Source: Brachionus plicatilis (taxonomy: Eukaryota > Rotifera > Eurotatoria > Ploima > Brachionidae). From it: DNA of 60,927 nucleotides. The notes beneath the pieces were generated by a model. It was not told the DNA's origin. It saw only the letters and a list, made by a program, of their open reading frames with translations, and did no database searches. The position numbers and the translations under genes are program-made. Below are positions 30,001 through 45,697 of the stretch, in pieces (the first letter of the stretch is position 1; the number at the start of each line of letters is the position of its first letter). The stretch lies in assembly GCA_010279815.1 (NCBI GenBank), contig QEOQ01000207.1:26009-86935 (forward strand). Reading direction: 5' to 3'.

Positions 30001-31300
30001 CTCGTATCAGAAATTTTATTTAATTATTAATTAACGTAATTATCCGAATTTACTGACATATCAGTAAAAAATTAACACTGATTTTAAAAAGAGCAATGTT
30101 ATATGTTTATCAATTATCAATTTATATGACATGTCTTAAAAAGGAATAAGTTAACTTTTGTTAAAAATACATCCGGTTTTATTGCCATTCGGATTTAAAA
30201 TATACTATATTTTGAACTAAATTTCCATTTTTAATTGAATTTCATAAAAGATGAAACTATTTTAAATAATTTTAATAATGAATTTTCATTTTTTTTAAAA
30301 TTAGTGCTCAATTTTGAATAACATGTCACTAAAATAGAGTACTCTTTTTTAAAGACATGTAAATAAATTCGTAAAATTACGTTAATAGGCTTTAAATAAT
30401 TAATTATTAATTATAATTAATGATTATGGAAATTAAAATTAAAATTTAAATTTTAAATATTTTTTTGAGGTCACAATTTCCATAGATAAACAATTAGATT
30501 TAAATAAAAAGAAAAAACATTTTCCTTTGATACTTTTGGGCTATTACGCAAAGGCCATATGCCCACAACACTACTGATTATGTAATCATTTGTTTTGATA
30601 GTTTTAAAAATTAGCCCAAAATTTAGTAAATTATGGTAAAAAAAAAAAAAAAATTATTGATAACTCCCTAGTAACTTTTGATGATTGCATTCAATCTTTT
30701 AAATTACAAAAACAAAAATAAAATACTTATTAAAATAATGAATCATTAATTAAGTTATGTAGAAATCAATATCTACGTCTTATCAAAATAATTGATAACA
30801 TATATAATAACCAGATCAATCAAATGATTTGAGTTGCATGTAAAAATAGACCAAAAGAATCAAACAGCGATTTAAAATAAATTTTAGTAAAAAATAAGAT
30901 TTCATATCTTTTTGCTATAGAGTGCTTTGATTATTAAATTAATTGTCATCTCTATCAAAGTTTATCAAGTCGTATATGATATTTTGTTAAATATTCAATT
31001 AATAAGAAATGATAAAAACAATTTTATGTTTTAATTGAGCAAATTATTTATTTAATTTTAAGATGTTTTTAATAAAAAGAAAGAAAATTAAAGACAAAAA
31101 AAAATGAATTTGCTTTAAAAACAAATTCTTATACATTTTTTAAAAATAGACTTCATTTCTCAAAAAAAAAATTAATAGCTTGTTTATTTATTCTTAAAAA
31201 ATAACAAAAATAGTTAGTTTAAAGAGAGAACATATCTATCGATTGGACGACATAACTACAACGAAAAACACCGAAATGGTTAACAATTGAGATTTTTATT
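24053..31300. other. long AT-rich spacer
   Basis: No supported gene. A relatively GC-rich stretch at about 24440-24860 may be a decayed transposon or an exon of unknown type. Two related stretches of about 90 bp (near 25290-25370 and 26815-26900, sharing AAATATTTTTTTCA..CTAGAAATACAA) form a dispersed direct repeat. The rest is low-complexity A/T sequence. Confidence 0.45.
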
Positions 31301-31313
31301 CTAAAACTTAAAA

Positions 31314-34180
<2,867 letters not shown>

Positions 34181-34181
34181 T

Positions 34182-34854
34182 AGGCATCACACTCTCTGAC
34201 GATGATAAGAACTCAGAACATATAAATAAAAGAAAAAAGGCAGTTTATGCATCGTTGGCCAAATTAAAGGTCCTTGGTATTGTTAGCAATATTGCACATC
34301 CAAACATGAAAGGACAATTATATAAGACGTACTTACGACCAATCTTATTTTATGGACTAGAGAACCACAATCTAGGTTCAACAGAAAAACTAAAAATTAA
34401 GCGAATAGAGGGTAACGTCATTAAAAGCATACTTGGGATACCAAAAAGGTGCAGGTCAACTGAGTTACTTCTGGCGCTTAACTTAGAGCCAACCATTATT
34501 CGACTCAACACTTTAAAATGTGATTTCCATCAGAGACTCATCCGAAATACCTACACAAGGGAATTTTTAGAATCTTCGAAACAATTGAAGTCAATCAAAG
34601 TTTTATTTCTGAAATAGACGAATTTAAAAGCTTTGTAGGAGATGACAGCTCTTTGGAACGGAGTTAAGTCTGTAGCGTCTACAAATACATAGTAATGACT
34701 GACCTGAGGGCTTCAAAAGAAGATCATATAGTCCTGAAAATTAGAGAGATATTTAGCCACATGAATAGAGAGGAGATACAAAAAATGCTTTTTGAGTTTA
34801 CCAGATTTGATCGACAGAACTAAAACTAAAACTGCAGAAAAAAAAAAAAAAAAT
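34182..34854 (+). pseudogene. 5'-truncated LINE fragment with poly(A) tail
   Basis: The open frame from 34183 to 34617 encodes the C-terminal part of a non-LTR reverse transcriptase: GQLYKTYLRPILFYGLEN resembles the Y.r.vl.YG.E thumb motif of many LINEs, followed by IKRIEGNVIKSILGIPKRCR. A frame break follows 34617 and the rest (KIREIFSHMNREEIQ..) continues in another frame. It ends in an A17-18 tract near 34838-34854. Truncation plus poly(A) is the usual target-primed product; no target duplication was identified. Confidence 0.75.
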
Positions 34855-34969
34855 CCAATATTATATTCTTAAAATGTTTGTCCTCTTCTTTTTATCTTTA
34901 GAAATAAAAACGACTCTTCTGTTTTTTTTTTTGTACAAACTGATTTTATGCCTTTTTTTTTATTACTAA

Positions 34970-35075
34970 TTTTTAACGACACGCTTTATTTTACAGCGTA
35001 TCGATAGTGGCCCAACTCTGGTGGCCTCTGCTCTGTAAATAAATAAAAAAAAATAATAAATTTTAGAGTTTAAAT
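34970..35075 (+). repeat. possible LINE 3' end
   Basis: A short GC-richer stretch (GTGGCCCAACTCTGGTGGCC) ends in CTGTAAATAAATAAAAAAAAA, resembling a LINE 3' tail. Too short to classify. Confidence 0.3.
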
Positions 35076-35340
35076 ATTTATTATATTCAAAAATTTTTAT
35101 CAATTTGAAAATATTGTGTTCGTAAAAAAATTTAAATATTTTAATATGACTTCTAAACTTCAAAATGCTCAGCGCCTTTTTCTTTCTTTTTGGTCTTTAT
35201 CTATATTTCGCAATTATCTGAATGCTAATTTTTTTTAAATAATACTGCTGTCGGATTCACTTTTCAAATTAATCATTTAAGAATTGGTGAAAAAATTATA
35301 TTATTTTTATTATTATTTTTTAAATAATTTTTATATCAAA

Positions 35341-36955
35341 CAAGTCACGGAGGGGGCTGCGCCCCCTCCGTACCTCCCCAGCTTTGAAATTTTAAAATAT
35401 ATTTTACAGACACTTGATTTTACAATTGAGGTTTTTTGACATGTCATTAAGATGTTGTCTGCTTTTGAAAGTTATTTTTAAAAAAAAAATATATATATAT
35501 ACGAACGTTTAGTTTAAAATATATAATAATTATTCACGAGTTTAAATTCTAGGCTTTTAAAGTGGTGGGGAATAACGCAGTGTAGTATTAATTTTCTTTG
35601 TAGAACCAATTTCAAAAGAGACTGTGAATTTGTATATTTAGAGATGTACAATAACGCTAACCTATTATATTGAATATATCTATTAAGGTTTTTTATTTGT
35701 GGAAGAATAGCATTTATTTCCGCGAAAACAATAACGGTTTATTTCCTTGAAACGCTATGCTATGATTCAACAAAACGAATCCTTCTTTGTTGAGGTGAAA
35801 ACACCGATGAGATTTGAGCATTTGATCCATATTTTTCGTCTATTGTCTTTAACATCATGCCAAGTTAAATTGTTTGCGTAAATTACTTTTAAACAGTAAT
35901 TACATAAAAAAAGAATACAAAAGTTATTTATTCAAATTTGGAATAAATAACCTTATTTTAAATTTTTTAAAAATTAAAAATATTATAATTTACTCTAAAA
36001 CAATCATTAAAAAACTGAGAAGTATTTTTTATGTATAGTTGATAGCCCTTCTTAATTTGTGGCCAAAGTTGAAATTAATCTCAAATTTTTGTTAGTAAAA
36101 TATTCCAAAAAAAATCCTGCTTGAGATTGGATTTTTTCCCATCTTATTAAAAAAGTTTAGAAAATTTTAATTCCAATTTTTTTTTATTAAATTGCTTAAA
36201 TTTTATTAATTTATCAGTTTAAATAATAAGCTCTCTAGAGTGCTTGAGAATTTAATATTGATATATTGTTAATATTTTATAATGTTAGAATATTTCTTCA
36301 ACTTTCTTGTTTGCTATTTCATTCTTTAGTTAAGCTTACCATACTAATGACTTTTTTAAGAGATGTACTTCCAAAGTTGTTCCGATATAAACCTTTGATT
36401 ATTTAATTTTTTTGTTAACTTTCTTTTTTTAATAAACAAATTAAAATAAGTTAGTTAAGTTAAAATGCGAATAAATTTGAGGTCACGCGAGAATAATTAA
36501 GCTATAAATTAATGGTTCATAGAATGTGGCCAATTATTTTATTAGAAAACTTTAAAGGGTACCATTTGGAGTAGGCAAGTTTTTTTGCATTTTTCATGAA
36601 TAGTATCTAGAATAAATTTAGTAAGCAATTGACTATTCTAGAGTTGGAAAGAAATTATTGAGTTTTTTCTAAGATCGTTTCTTCAAGTTTACTCAAAAAC
36701 TACAATATCAATTTAATTTATATTACCCTTAATATTGTGCGCTTTTTGATAAAAAATTTTCAAAAAATTAATCAAATTAAATTCGCACTTTTTTTTAATT
36801 AATCAACTACTAAGCAATAGATTAATTTTAAATAATTCGACAATAAAACACAGAAACTCCTCCCAACCTCGTATACCCATCTTTTAACATTGCCAAAAAA
36901 TTTTCAATTCAAGTTAATAGGAAAACGAAATATTAATTTTATATTGTTGTAGTGA
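35341..36955 (-). mobile_element. Helentron-like non-autonomous element, copy 2 (uninterrupted)
   Basis: Inverted copy of 17107-20284 without the Tc1/mariner insertion, 1615 bp. The 3' palindrome is at 35347-35371 and the 5' end TCACTACAACAAT at 36955. Few substitutions separate the copies, so they spread recently. It contains about 150 bp near 35820-35970 that copy 1 lacks. No coding sequence. Confidence 0.65.
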
Positions 36956-38306
36956 AAAAGTTTTTATACTATAAGAGTTTTTTTTTAATTAAAAAAGTTG
37001 ATTATTAATAAAAAATTTTTTTAGTTACAAAAACAATTTAAAGCCGAATACAAATATAACTTAAAAGTTTTGTCTAAAATCATAAATCGTAAGGAAATTT
37101 AACTATCTTCTTAAGATTCAAGTAATTTTAGCGATATTTTATTAAAATTAAGTTGGTAAATTTCTCTACCATTCTTCTAAAGCATTTGATTAATGTTTTT
37201 TAATTATTAGCTATTATTTTAAGATTTTTAAAAATTAATATCTAAAATTAAAAATTCAGATATTAAGATTTACCTTTAGGGGCACTAATAAATAAATTTA
37301 AATAAAACTAGTATATGTCAACATAATCAAGCATATCCTTATATAATTTTTTCAACTTGGACTTATATCAAATAGAAAAATCTTTTTTATGAAAAAAGTT
37401 TTGCTATTTTATTTAAAATATTAAATGGAAGTCCTAAATAGATAAAAATTTAATTTATTTTCTTTAGCTAATATTGGCTCATATTTTTTCATTGTATCTT
37501 TAAAAAATTACTAAAAAAGAGGAATTAATTTTTTGTTTGATTATTCAATTTAAAAAAAAATACAGAAAAGAAAGCAAGAAATAAAAAAAAACTTCTATTT
37601 TTGATTCTTCCTTTGAAGTTGTTCATTTTGAGTTATTTTTGATTTATTTTTTGATACAAGAGGCCTTCCTCTTTTCCTTTTAGGAATTTCAGTCTGAGCT
37701 CTATAAAACATTCTTTTAATTTAAATGATTCTCTTCACTTCATATTGAACTTTAATTCTTGAGCTTAAATTTCAACATTGAATTAACAACATCTTCTTGT
37801 AACTTTTTTGTCTTACCACGTTTTCTTTTTCCACCCAGCAGAATATCTTTATCGTTTTTATGCCTTTTCAATCCTCGATACCACATAATTTAAGTTAATT
37901 GTGAATTAAAGTTTTCTGACGTATTTTCAAACATAAGAGATCAGTTAATTTACGATTTTTATAAAATTCATTCAATTAGATACTAAAAAAATTAACTCCT
38001 TGAAATAACGAAACAGCTACAACTTGTAGTTTAAAATTAGGCTAGCTATGGGTATTTATTTTAGACTTAATTTTGGTTAACCAAATTTGCTGGATCTAGC
38101 CTTTTTCATTAATTACTATTTTTTCTTTTATAAAAATTTTGAAAAGCGTTTTTGGTCACGCATTACTAAGTTAAAAAAAGGAATTAAAAAATATATTTAT
38201 TAAAAAAAAATCTTTGTTTTAATTTAAACTAATAAAATGCCTATCCATCAAAACTAAAATAAGAAAAAATTTCAAAATAACATAAAATCCTCAAATAAAT
38301 TCAAAA
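36956..38306. other. AT-rich spacer
   Basis: Mostly low-complexity sequence. At 37597-37900 the minus strand has broken frames with basic peptides (KRKRGRP, GGKRKRGKTKK) that recall AT-hook or transposase tails; see the separate entry. Confidence 0.4.
37597..37900 (-). pseudogene. fragment with RKRGRP AT-hook-like motif, possible transposase relic
   Basis: The minus strand encodes MWYRGLKRHKNDKDILLGG then a stop-broken continuation, and further downstream TEIPKRKRGRPLVSK ending in a stop. KRGRP modules occur in MULE transposase C-termini and AT-hook proteins. No intact gene is visible. Confidence 0.3.
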
Positions 38307-39571
38307 ATGCATTTGAAAATTATTAAAAGCATGGGCCGAATTGAAAATTTAAACATTTCATTTTTAAAGCCAAATCCCGTTTATAAAGCAGGGGATACAA
38401 TTCAAGGCTCAGTTAATTTCAGAGTAAATGAACCCACAAGGGTAAATAGAATAAAACTGCGCGCGCTTGGGAAAGCCATTGTTCATTGGTATCTTTTTTT
38501 TTATTTTGAATTTTAAAAATTTGTTGCTCACAATTTTGATCAGGATTGAAACACAAGAACCCAATGATGACAGACACATAGTGACATACGAATCAAGTGA
38601 AATTTACTTGAATGAGGAAATCATTCTTTACGATAAAGAAAACGATGATCAGCTTTTCAATTCAGATGATTATTCTTTTGATTTTTTTATTCAGCTTCCA
38701 AATAATGCACCAACTAGCTTTGAACATGAAATCGGCCAGATTAGATATAATCTAAATGCCAAAATAGAAATTCCATGGTATCTATGCTTTTTTAGATCGA
38801 AATTTTGATAAATTTTTTTTTTTTTCAAAGGGCTTTTGGTAAAAGCACTAAAAAGTCATTTACTGTTATCTCAGAATTCGATTTGAATGAGTATCCGAGT
38901 TTGAGATTAGGTCTGGGCGTGAGTGATGAAAAATATTTGTGCTGCTGGCCGTGCCGATCTAGTCCTATAATTGCCAATTTTAGTCTATTGAAAGGTAGCT
39001 AATCAATTCTGAATAAAAAAACTGAATAACTTTTTTATTTTTTAAAGGTGGATACGTTCCAGGAGAAGGAATTGTTTTCGATATAACAATTAATAATCGA
39101 ACAAATAAGGCTATTAATTGTATGAATGTGTCTCTAGTTCAAAAAATAAAATTTCGGGCAAATTTCAAAACAAAAACTTCCTCCAGAACAGTAGAAAATT
39201 TCCGATTCCCATCCAGAGTACAGGAAAAAAGCATACTTAATTGGAATAATTCTGTTTTAGTTATTCCTCCAACATGTCCAACATCAAACAAGAATTCGAA
39301 AATAATTGATATAAGCTATCTGGTTTTATTTGATTTTTGTGCTTCTGGTCCTCATTTTCCCAAAGAAATAGCAATACCGATAAGTATTGGAACTATACCT
39401 TTAAAACTACAAAACGAAAATCAGCAGCAAAATGGAATCATAGATTACGAAGAGTCAAAATTTGGACCCTACCCGGACAAAATTTTATTCCATGAGTCCG
39501 AATTTGAAGATTTGGTTGAAATTGAAAATGAAAAATTTAAGCCACTTTACCCCTTTCTGAAAGATAATTAA
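38307..39571 (+). CDS. arrestin-domain-containing protein (alpha-arrestin), 4 exons
   Basis: Alpha-arrestins (ARRDC/TXNIP class) are adaptors that link membrane cargo to ubiquitin ligases and endocytosis. Exons 38307-38488, 38544-38777, 38831-38994 and 39048-39571 sum to 1104 nt, giving 367 aa plus TAA. The introns are only 53-55 nt. The N-domain has the typical start (ISFLKPNPVYKAGDTIQGSV) and PNNAPTSFEHEIGQIRYNL. The C-domain begins GGYVPGEGIVFDITINN and contains KEIAIPISIGTIPL. The tail is short and acidic with no PPxY motif, so a WW-domain ligase contact is not evident. An alternative ATG lies at 38331. The gene converges on the calcium-sensor gene, with only 97 bp between the two stop codons. 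Confidence 0.9.
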
Positions 39572-39668
39572 AAATAAAATAAATTTTAATTTAATTGTTT
39601 TATTTGATTGCTATATTAAATGAAAAAAAATCTGACTTAAATCGTCTCTAGCGATTTTAGATTCGAGT

Positions 39669-40520
39669 CTAATCTAATTGATGATCCAAGAGCAATTTTT
39701 GCAGAGGCTCATCATTTTTAATTCCTTGTACAAATTCATCATGGCTTAATTTTTTGTCTCCACTTACATCGTATTTTTTTAAAATTTCTTCAATTCGCTT
39801 TTCTACATTGTACCTTTCATCTTTCTTGTTTACATTTAGCATTGTGAATAAAACTTGGAACATTTTTTTAAGTTCTTTCTTATCGATTTGTCCATTATTG
39901 TCCAAGTCATACAAATTAAAAGTCCAGCTTAATCTTGCCTCTAGGTTTCCTTTAGAACGAATATTGAATGCAAGTAAAAATTCGGTGAAATCTATGAAGC
40001 CTGAATGGTCCGAGTCGAATGCTTAAAAAAATAACCGGCTTTAAATGAAAAATTTTCAAAATCATCTGATTATAAACTTACCTTTAAAAACATATTCAGC
40101 ATATTTTTCAGCTTTGCCCTCAGTCGGTTCCAATTGGAGATAGAGTTTTATAAATTGTTTTTTGTCTAGTTTACCTTTTATATTAATTTTGTTTAAAATT
40201 TGTTTTAATTAAAAAATTTTCAGGTCAAATTTCAATTGACCCGATTCCTATTAAAAACAAAAACCTTTTTTGTACAACAAGCTTTAATTAAATTTTTAAA
40301 ACAATCCATTTAGACTTTAAGATCTAAGGACTTTAAAGTTGGAAGAAAATTTAAAAGATTAAAATTTTGAAATGACATGGTACTTACCATTTGGGCAATC
40401 GATTAAAAATGCATTGTGCCATTGGATTATTTTTTCTCTGTTGAAATTGGTGTTCGACTCCAAGAACATGAGGTCTTTTTCACTCAGATAGTTTCTAGGG
40501 GTGCTCTTTTTATTACCCAT
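39669..40520 (-). CDS. neuronal calcium sensor protein (recoverin/NCS family), 3 exons
   Basis: Myristoylated EF-hand calcium sensor. Exons 40520-40388, 40174-40082 and 40021-39669 sum to 579 nt, giving 192 aa plus TAG, the usual family length. The N-terminus MGNKKS fits N-myristoylation. EF1 is degenerate with the family's Cys-Pro (DCPNGKLDKKQF). EF2 is DSDHSGFIDFTE (78-89) and EF3 DLDNNGQIDKKE (114-125). EF4, DVSGDKKLSHDE (160-171), has an atypical loop spacing of acidic residues and may bind weakly. It could be a frequenin, hippocalcin or VILIP relative; I cannot tell which. The AATAAA on the minus strand near 39600 overlaps the 3' end region of the convergent arrestin gene. Confidence 0.92.
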
Positions 40521-42191
40521 TGTTAAATTCTATCTATAAAATTTTCTAGTTTAAAATTCCGAACTCTGATAAGGAATATTGTAAATTGTGTTTAGAAAAT
40601 AAAAATAAAATAAAATTTGCATGTTTGCTTTTATAAGAGTAAATTTTTATGATCCTGAAAACAAAAGAAAAATATATTTTGAATTGTAAAATACTCTTTT
40701 TTTTTTCAAATGAAAGCAAAGAAAAACATTTATATTTAAATAAAAATTGAGCTCTCTTAAGCCTTTTGAAAACGATTAACTGGTTTAAATTAAAATTTTT
40801 TAAAATGAATTGACCTAAAACTTGTGAAGTAGATTATGAGCCCTAGTAAACTTTTTATAAACAAACTCAGCATATATTAATCCATCTAAATCGGCATTAT
40901 GATGTTATTTTACTTGTAGGGCTAAATTTTGCTCATAAATTTTAGATATCAAAATACCTTAGTAATAAATAACTTAATAGTGTGGACAAATAGTCCAATA
41001 ATTGCTATCAATATACCATCCGAGCCGAGAACTAATTTCCTCTCCATCAAAAAACATTCAATAATTAAAACACCATAAGCTTACAAGTTAAATTTAAAAT
41101 TAGAAATAAAATTCTTTACTTTTCTTCTACATCAGGTTTTTGTTTAAAACATCAATTAGCTCCACAGTGTAGTTCTATTTAAAGAAATTTATGAAGCCCT
41201 TTTTCAATTATTTCGTTCAATCGATTAAAAATAAGCAACTATCTCTTAAGATTAAATTACTTATTGAATCATTTCATATCGATCAAAAGAAAAGCTATTT
41301 ATGTCTATATTTTAACACTATTTTTTAAGTGAATTCTCCAAATCGTGCGTTTTAAGCACCTTTAATAGATAAGGCTACTATTAAATCTTCCAAATAGCCA
41401 TTAGTTGTGCTTAATAGTAAATTGTGTGAGAGTGGATCATTTTCATATTGTCTAAGTTACCACAATAAGAAGCTTATCATTTTTCTGCTTACTGATATAA
41501 ATTATTTTAATATCGAGGCACTAAAACTAGTTGCATGCAATGGAACCGAGTCTATGGTATCCTGAGACATAACAGAATGTATTTCTCTAAATTTGATTTT
41601 AATTATTTCAAACGATTATAAAAACGATGGAAGTTTTCATGCATTTGAAATAATTTGAAGCAGGAATTCTCATGATAGACACAACGCAATTTAAAAATTT
41701 CATACAGAAAGATAAATCGGTGGTCGGTTCCGATTCTTAACAAAATTGGGTTTTTGAACAGCTATAGAAAAAAAAAAGTGATCATTTTTAGTATAAAATA
41801 TCTAGACTTTTTTTTGCAAAATTAATGATACTAAGTCTCTTGATTCCTAGAAAATTAAATTGAATCCTCTCTTGGTACTAGAATTTATTCATACAACTAT
41901 TTATTGTAAATTAAAACTTATCAGGTTTTAAATGATAATATAAATTTATGTATAACTAGGGTACCCATGGTGAAATTTAACTCAAAAAGATATATTTGAA
42001 TAAATTTTAAATTAAAAAAAAAGACTAAAACTAACATTATACTTTTGAAGTAAGAATTATTAATAACTTTTAGATAAGATTTAGCGAATTATTCATATCT
42101 AAATTGTTTTTATTTGACTAATAGAATAAAATAAAATAAAAATTTAGTTGAATTTTGAATTCTTGAACAAAACAAATAGAATTTAAAAGAA
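40521..42191. other. intergenic AT-rich stretch
   Basis: No supported gene. 40830-41570 is less A/T-biased and its minus strand has short broken frames, possibly a decayed gene, but I could not identify it. Confidence 0.4.
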
Positions 42192-45100
42192 TTAAAAGAA
42201 TTCTATGTCTGTTAAATTTTTATCGCGATCATCAAATTCGGTGCCATTGTTTTTATTCATTTTGGTCTTTATCACGCATGGACAAAGTATGCTTCTTCGA
42301 ACTGAATTTTCTTTACTCTTATGCACTCCATAAATAAAGTAGACCACAAAACCTTGATAAAATAAAATGTCCAAATTATTTAAAAAAATAGTTATGATTA
42401 GTAAAGATAATTATTTTGATTCTTAATCTAAATAATTATAAGCTAAATTAACCTTTTCAAACTAGCAATACTACCTAGCTAAATATTTAAACTGAGAAAA
42501 AAAAACATTAAATAATTGGTAAAAACTAATGTATCATTTACTAAGATAAGTTTAAAATAAAACATTTTTGTTACCTATTAAAAACCATACAAAAAATCTG
42601 ATCCAACTAGCCGCAGTTAAACTCGTTGTTAAATAGATGTTAAAAAAAAGGTTAATAGCAGGTAATAGAGGAACTAATGGTGCCTTGAAAAAAAAAATTA
42701 CCCAAAAACTCTTAATTATTTTTTTCTCATGATACCTTAAATGTTGTTATTTCTTTGTTTTGCGGTTGCCTCCATATCACTATCACGGAAAGCAAAACAA
42801 TTAAAGCAAGTGCAATTAGAATTATTAAAATATAAATTTTAAAATTTTCAGTTAATGATACAAGAACGCAGATCATTGTAATTGAGATCACTTAAATTTA
42901 AAATATTTTTAATTTGATATTAAATTTTTGGCTTACCTTGTATTGCACAAAAAATATTGACTATCTTTGACGTCGATTCGCAGCATTCTGATCTGGGATT
43001 AAAAAGCACAGCGAAAAAGTTTGCCTTTCCGACTGACTTAATTCTAATTTTGGATGAATTTCGAGCATTAATATTTGGTGGCGTGTATCTTAAGTTAATG
43101 GTTTAATCTATAGATTTGCATTAGGGCAAATTATAAAATGAGTTTATTTAAAATATCAACAAAAAAAAACTCCAGCTGTAAAACTTAAAAATTCATACTT
43201 GTCTTTCAAACTGAAAAAAAATATAATTTTTTAAAATAAATTGGAATTTTAATAGCTTTTTAATAGGAAAAATAATATACCAATTTTGTTAAATATTATG
43301 TTTAAAAAAATATTTATAAAACTCTTAAAATCATATTATGTTAAAGTATTTAAAAGAATTACCTTAATATTGTAACGCATACTGCCACTAAGCTATATGC
43401 AAGCAATGTTCCAATCGACATCATATCAACGAGCTCATTTAGGTCCAGAAATGTCGCCAAAAGACCTTGAAAAATCAATGTAACAAAATTTTTTGGTTTT
43501 TTTTCTATAATAACCAGACAAAAGACCACTGGCTATGCAAGCAATGTAAGGGGTGTTGAATTTTGGCAAAAGCTTTGAGAAACATTCAAACAATAATCCA
43601 TCAGAAGACATGGCTAAATTTTATCAATTTTATTTAATTTTTTAAACCTTTTGTTTTAACTTGCCATAAATTATTCGTGGCAATGGAAACATTGACGCAT
43701 ACAAACTAAAATATAGAACATTTTTTTTTTAAATATTTATCTAAAATGTATAATAAAAATATTTATTTACCATGTGCAGAGGCTGACCATAGCTCCAATT
43801 GAGACAATATATTTGGCCCATTTTAAATCTGCGTACTCAAAAGCTTCAGGTAATGGAATATTAGGGTTTAGCAAATTATATGGAATCATCAAAGTAATAA
43901 CTGATGATAAAAAGCAATAAAGAGTAGTAACAATAATTAATGTTATAATTATGCTAAGTGGAATGTTCCTTTTTGGTCTTATTGCTTCTTCTCCTTAGAA
44001 AAAATAAATGCTTAAAATAATCAAAAAATGCCAATTAAAAAATATTAATTAGCAATTTTAATTACCGGCCGATGCAATTGTATCAAATCCTAAATAAAAA
44101 AAATCTAAATTTATCTTTAAGAAAAATTTCAAGGTATCAAACCTATGTAAGCATAGAAACATTTAGCTGCTCCGCTTAATACTCCACTCATTCCGAAAGG
44201 AATAAAGCCACCTTTTAGTAAAATATTTGTTTCCTCCAAAGTTTTTTTTTAACTCAATAAAACCTTTTCCACATCGGGAAGATCCAACTGGGCATGTATA
44301 CGGTCCAATTGATGAATTTGAACCATTCTATTAGAATAACTGTAAAACTTGGTGTAAAATAAAAAAATCTTACTGTTAGAGTAACTTTCCAATTGTTAAA
44401 ATCAGCTTTTGTCGCACCACATATTGCGATCAACAAAATAATCAGAATGTTTAACACAGTAAAAAGCTTATTCAAAAACGTAGATTCTTTAACTCCAATT
44501 AACAATAACACTTTAAAATAATTTTCCATTATCTTTTCTAGCTATTTTTTTTAATTGAAAAAATTACACAAAATTAGAATTGTTAAAGCAAAAGCCAAAA
44601 AGTCTGGATATGGTGCAAGACTACTTATGTTTAAAGGCATTGATTCCATCAAAGCCATTTTAATTTTGTTTCCAGTAAGAGAATTGATGTATTGACTCAA
44701 AGCATTTGTAGCAGCAGAGACACCTAGCATTAAATTATTATTTTTTTAATCAAATAAAATTATATTATTACCTATAACATATTCTAGGATCAAGTCCCAA
44801 CCCATAATAAATCCTAAAAATTCTCCAATAGTAACGTAAATGTAGATATATGCTGAGCCACTTCTAGGAACCTTAGAACCTAACTCAGCATAACATAGAC
44901 CTGAAATGAGAATGAATTAAATTTTGAAACAATATTGTTGGATTCTTACCAGACAAAAGTGTAGCTATTGCAGCGAATATAAATGAAAGTAAAACTGCTG
45001 GACCTGAATATTTGGTTATGACAACTCCACTGAGCACGTATATACCTGAGCCTAGTGTTGCTGATATTCCTTTTTATTTAAATTAATTTAATTATTTTTT

Positions 45101-45232
45101 TATTTAAAAAACAATGTTTGAACCTAAAGCTGTAACATCAAATAGACTTAGGACTCGTGAGAGCAAAGTCTTCTCAATTAAGCCATTTTGAAAATTTTTT
45201 TTCCGATATAAAAAATCGAAAGTAAATTTCAT
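42192..45232 (-). CDS. cationic amino acid transporter (SLC7A1-4/CAT type), 16 exons
   Basis: Plasma-membrane permease for arginine, lysine and ornithine. Exons: 45232-45124, 45069-44950, 44900-44772, 44723-44568, 44510-44374, 44327-44264, 44211-44143, 44089-44066, 43993-43771, 43705-43665, 43613-43515, 43465-43363, 43088-42937, 42890-42736, 42683-42575, 42352-42192. They sum to 1851 nt, giving 616 aa plus TAA. Diagnostic segments: [81 protein letters not shown] and a [15 protein letters not shown]-terminal block; 14 membrane segments are expected. The loop in exon 6 has two NxS sequons (NGSNSS). Exon 8 is 24 nt. Intron 10 starts with GC instead of GT. The C-tail is short and charged. Confidence 0.93.
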
Positions 45233-45576
45233 TTTTGATTAAAATATTATTTTAGAACCAAATTCCGATCAGATAAATTCTATTTAAATCAACTAAATGT
45301 AATAAAAAAATCAAGCTTAAAAGCGTACAATTTTAATTTATTAACCTTTTGGTTATCAAAATTTTATTAAATGCTTAATGTTAAAGAAAAGGATAAATCC
45401 AGTTATGAATATTTTGAATTTTAGATAATACTCAAAGTTACGATAAATCACATCTTTATTTTTACTAAAGAATTGAATAAAATTCTAAAAAATAGCTCAT
45501 TAAATTTCATCTGAGCTAAATTTAATGAGAGAAATTTTTAAATTAAGTTTTAATTTATTTTGAAATAAAAAAAAAT

Positions 45577-45649
45577 CGCCCAACGTGGGGCTCGAACCCA
45601 CGACCCTGGGATTAAGAGTCCCATGCTCTACCGACTGAGCTAGCCGGGC
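45577..45649 (-). tRNA. tRNA-Lys(CUU)
   Basis: 73-nt cloverleaf: acceptor GCCCGGC/GTTGGGC (with G-U pairs), D arm with A box TAGCTCAGTCGG, anticodon loop ACTCTTAAT (anticodon CTT), T arm with B box GGTTCGAGCC, and discriminator G. No intron. A T-run just downstream on the minus strand (45576-45567) is a standard polymerase III terminator. Confidence 0.97.
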
Positions 45650-45697
45650 TTCTCTATTCTCGAAAAGAATTAGCCAATTAGAATATAAAATTTAAAA

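Noticed and set aside
40830..41570. Possible degenerate gene on the minus strand
   Set aside because: Short peptides look protein-like (e.g. HHNADLDGLIYAEF), but stops are dense and no family could be named.
43180..43225. 12-nt microexon (TTTGAAAGACAA) in the amino acid transporter
   Set aside because: It has AG/GT flanks, but skipping it gives the conserved ILRYTPP join and keeps the frame.
44280..44345. Exon 6 of the transporter starting at the earlier AG (44345)
   Set aside because: That start puts a stop codon in frame; the AG at 44329-44328 gives the [12 protein letters not shown] loop and the right phase.
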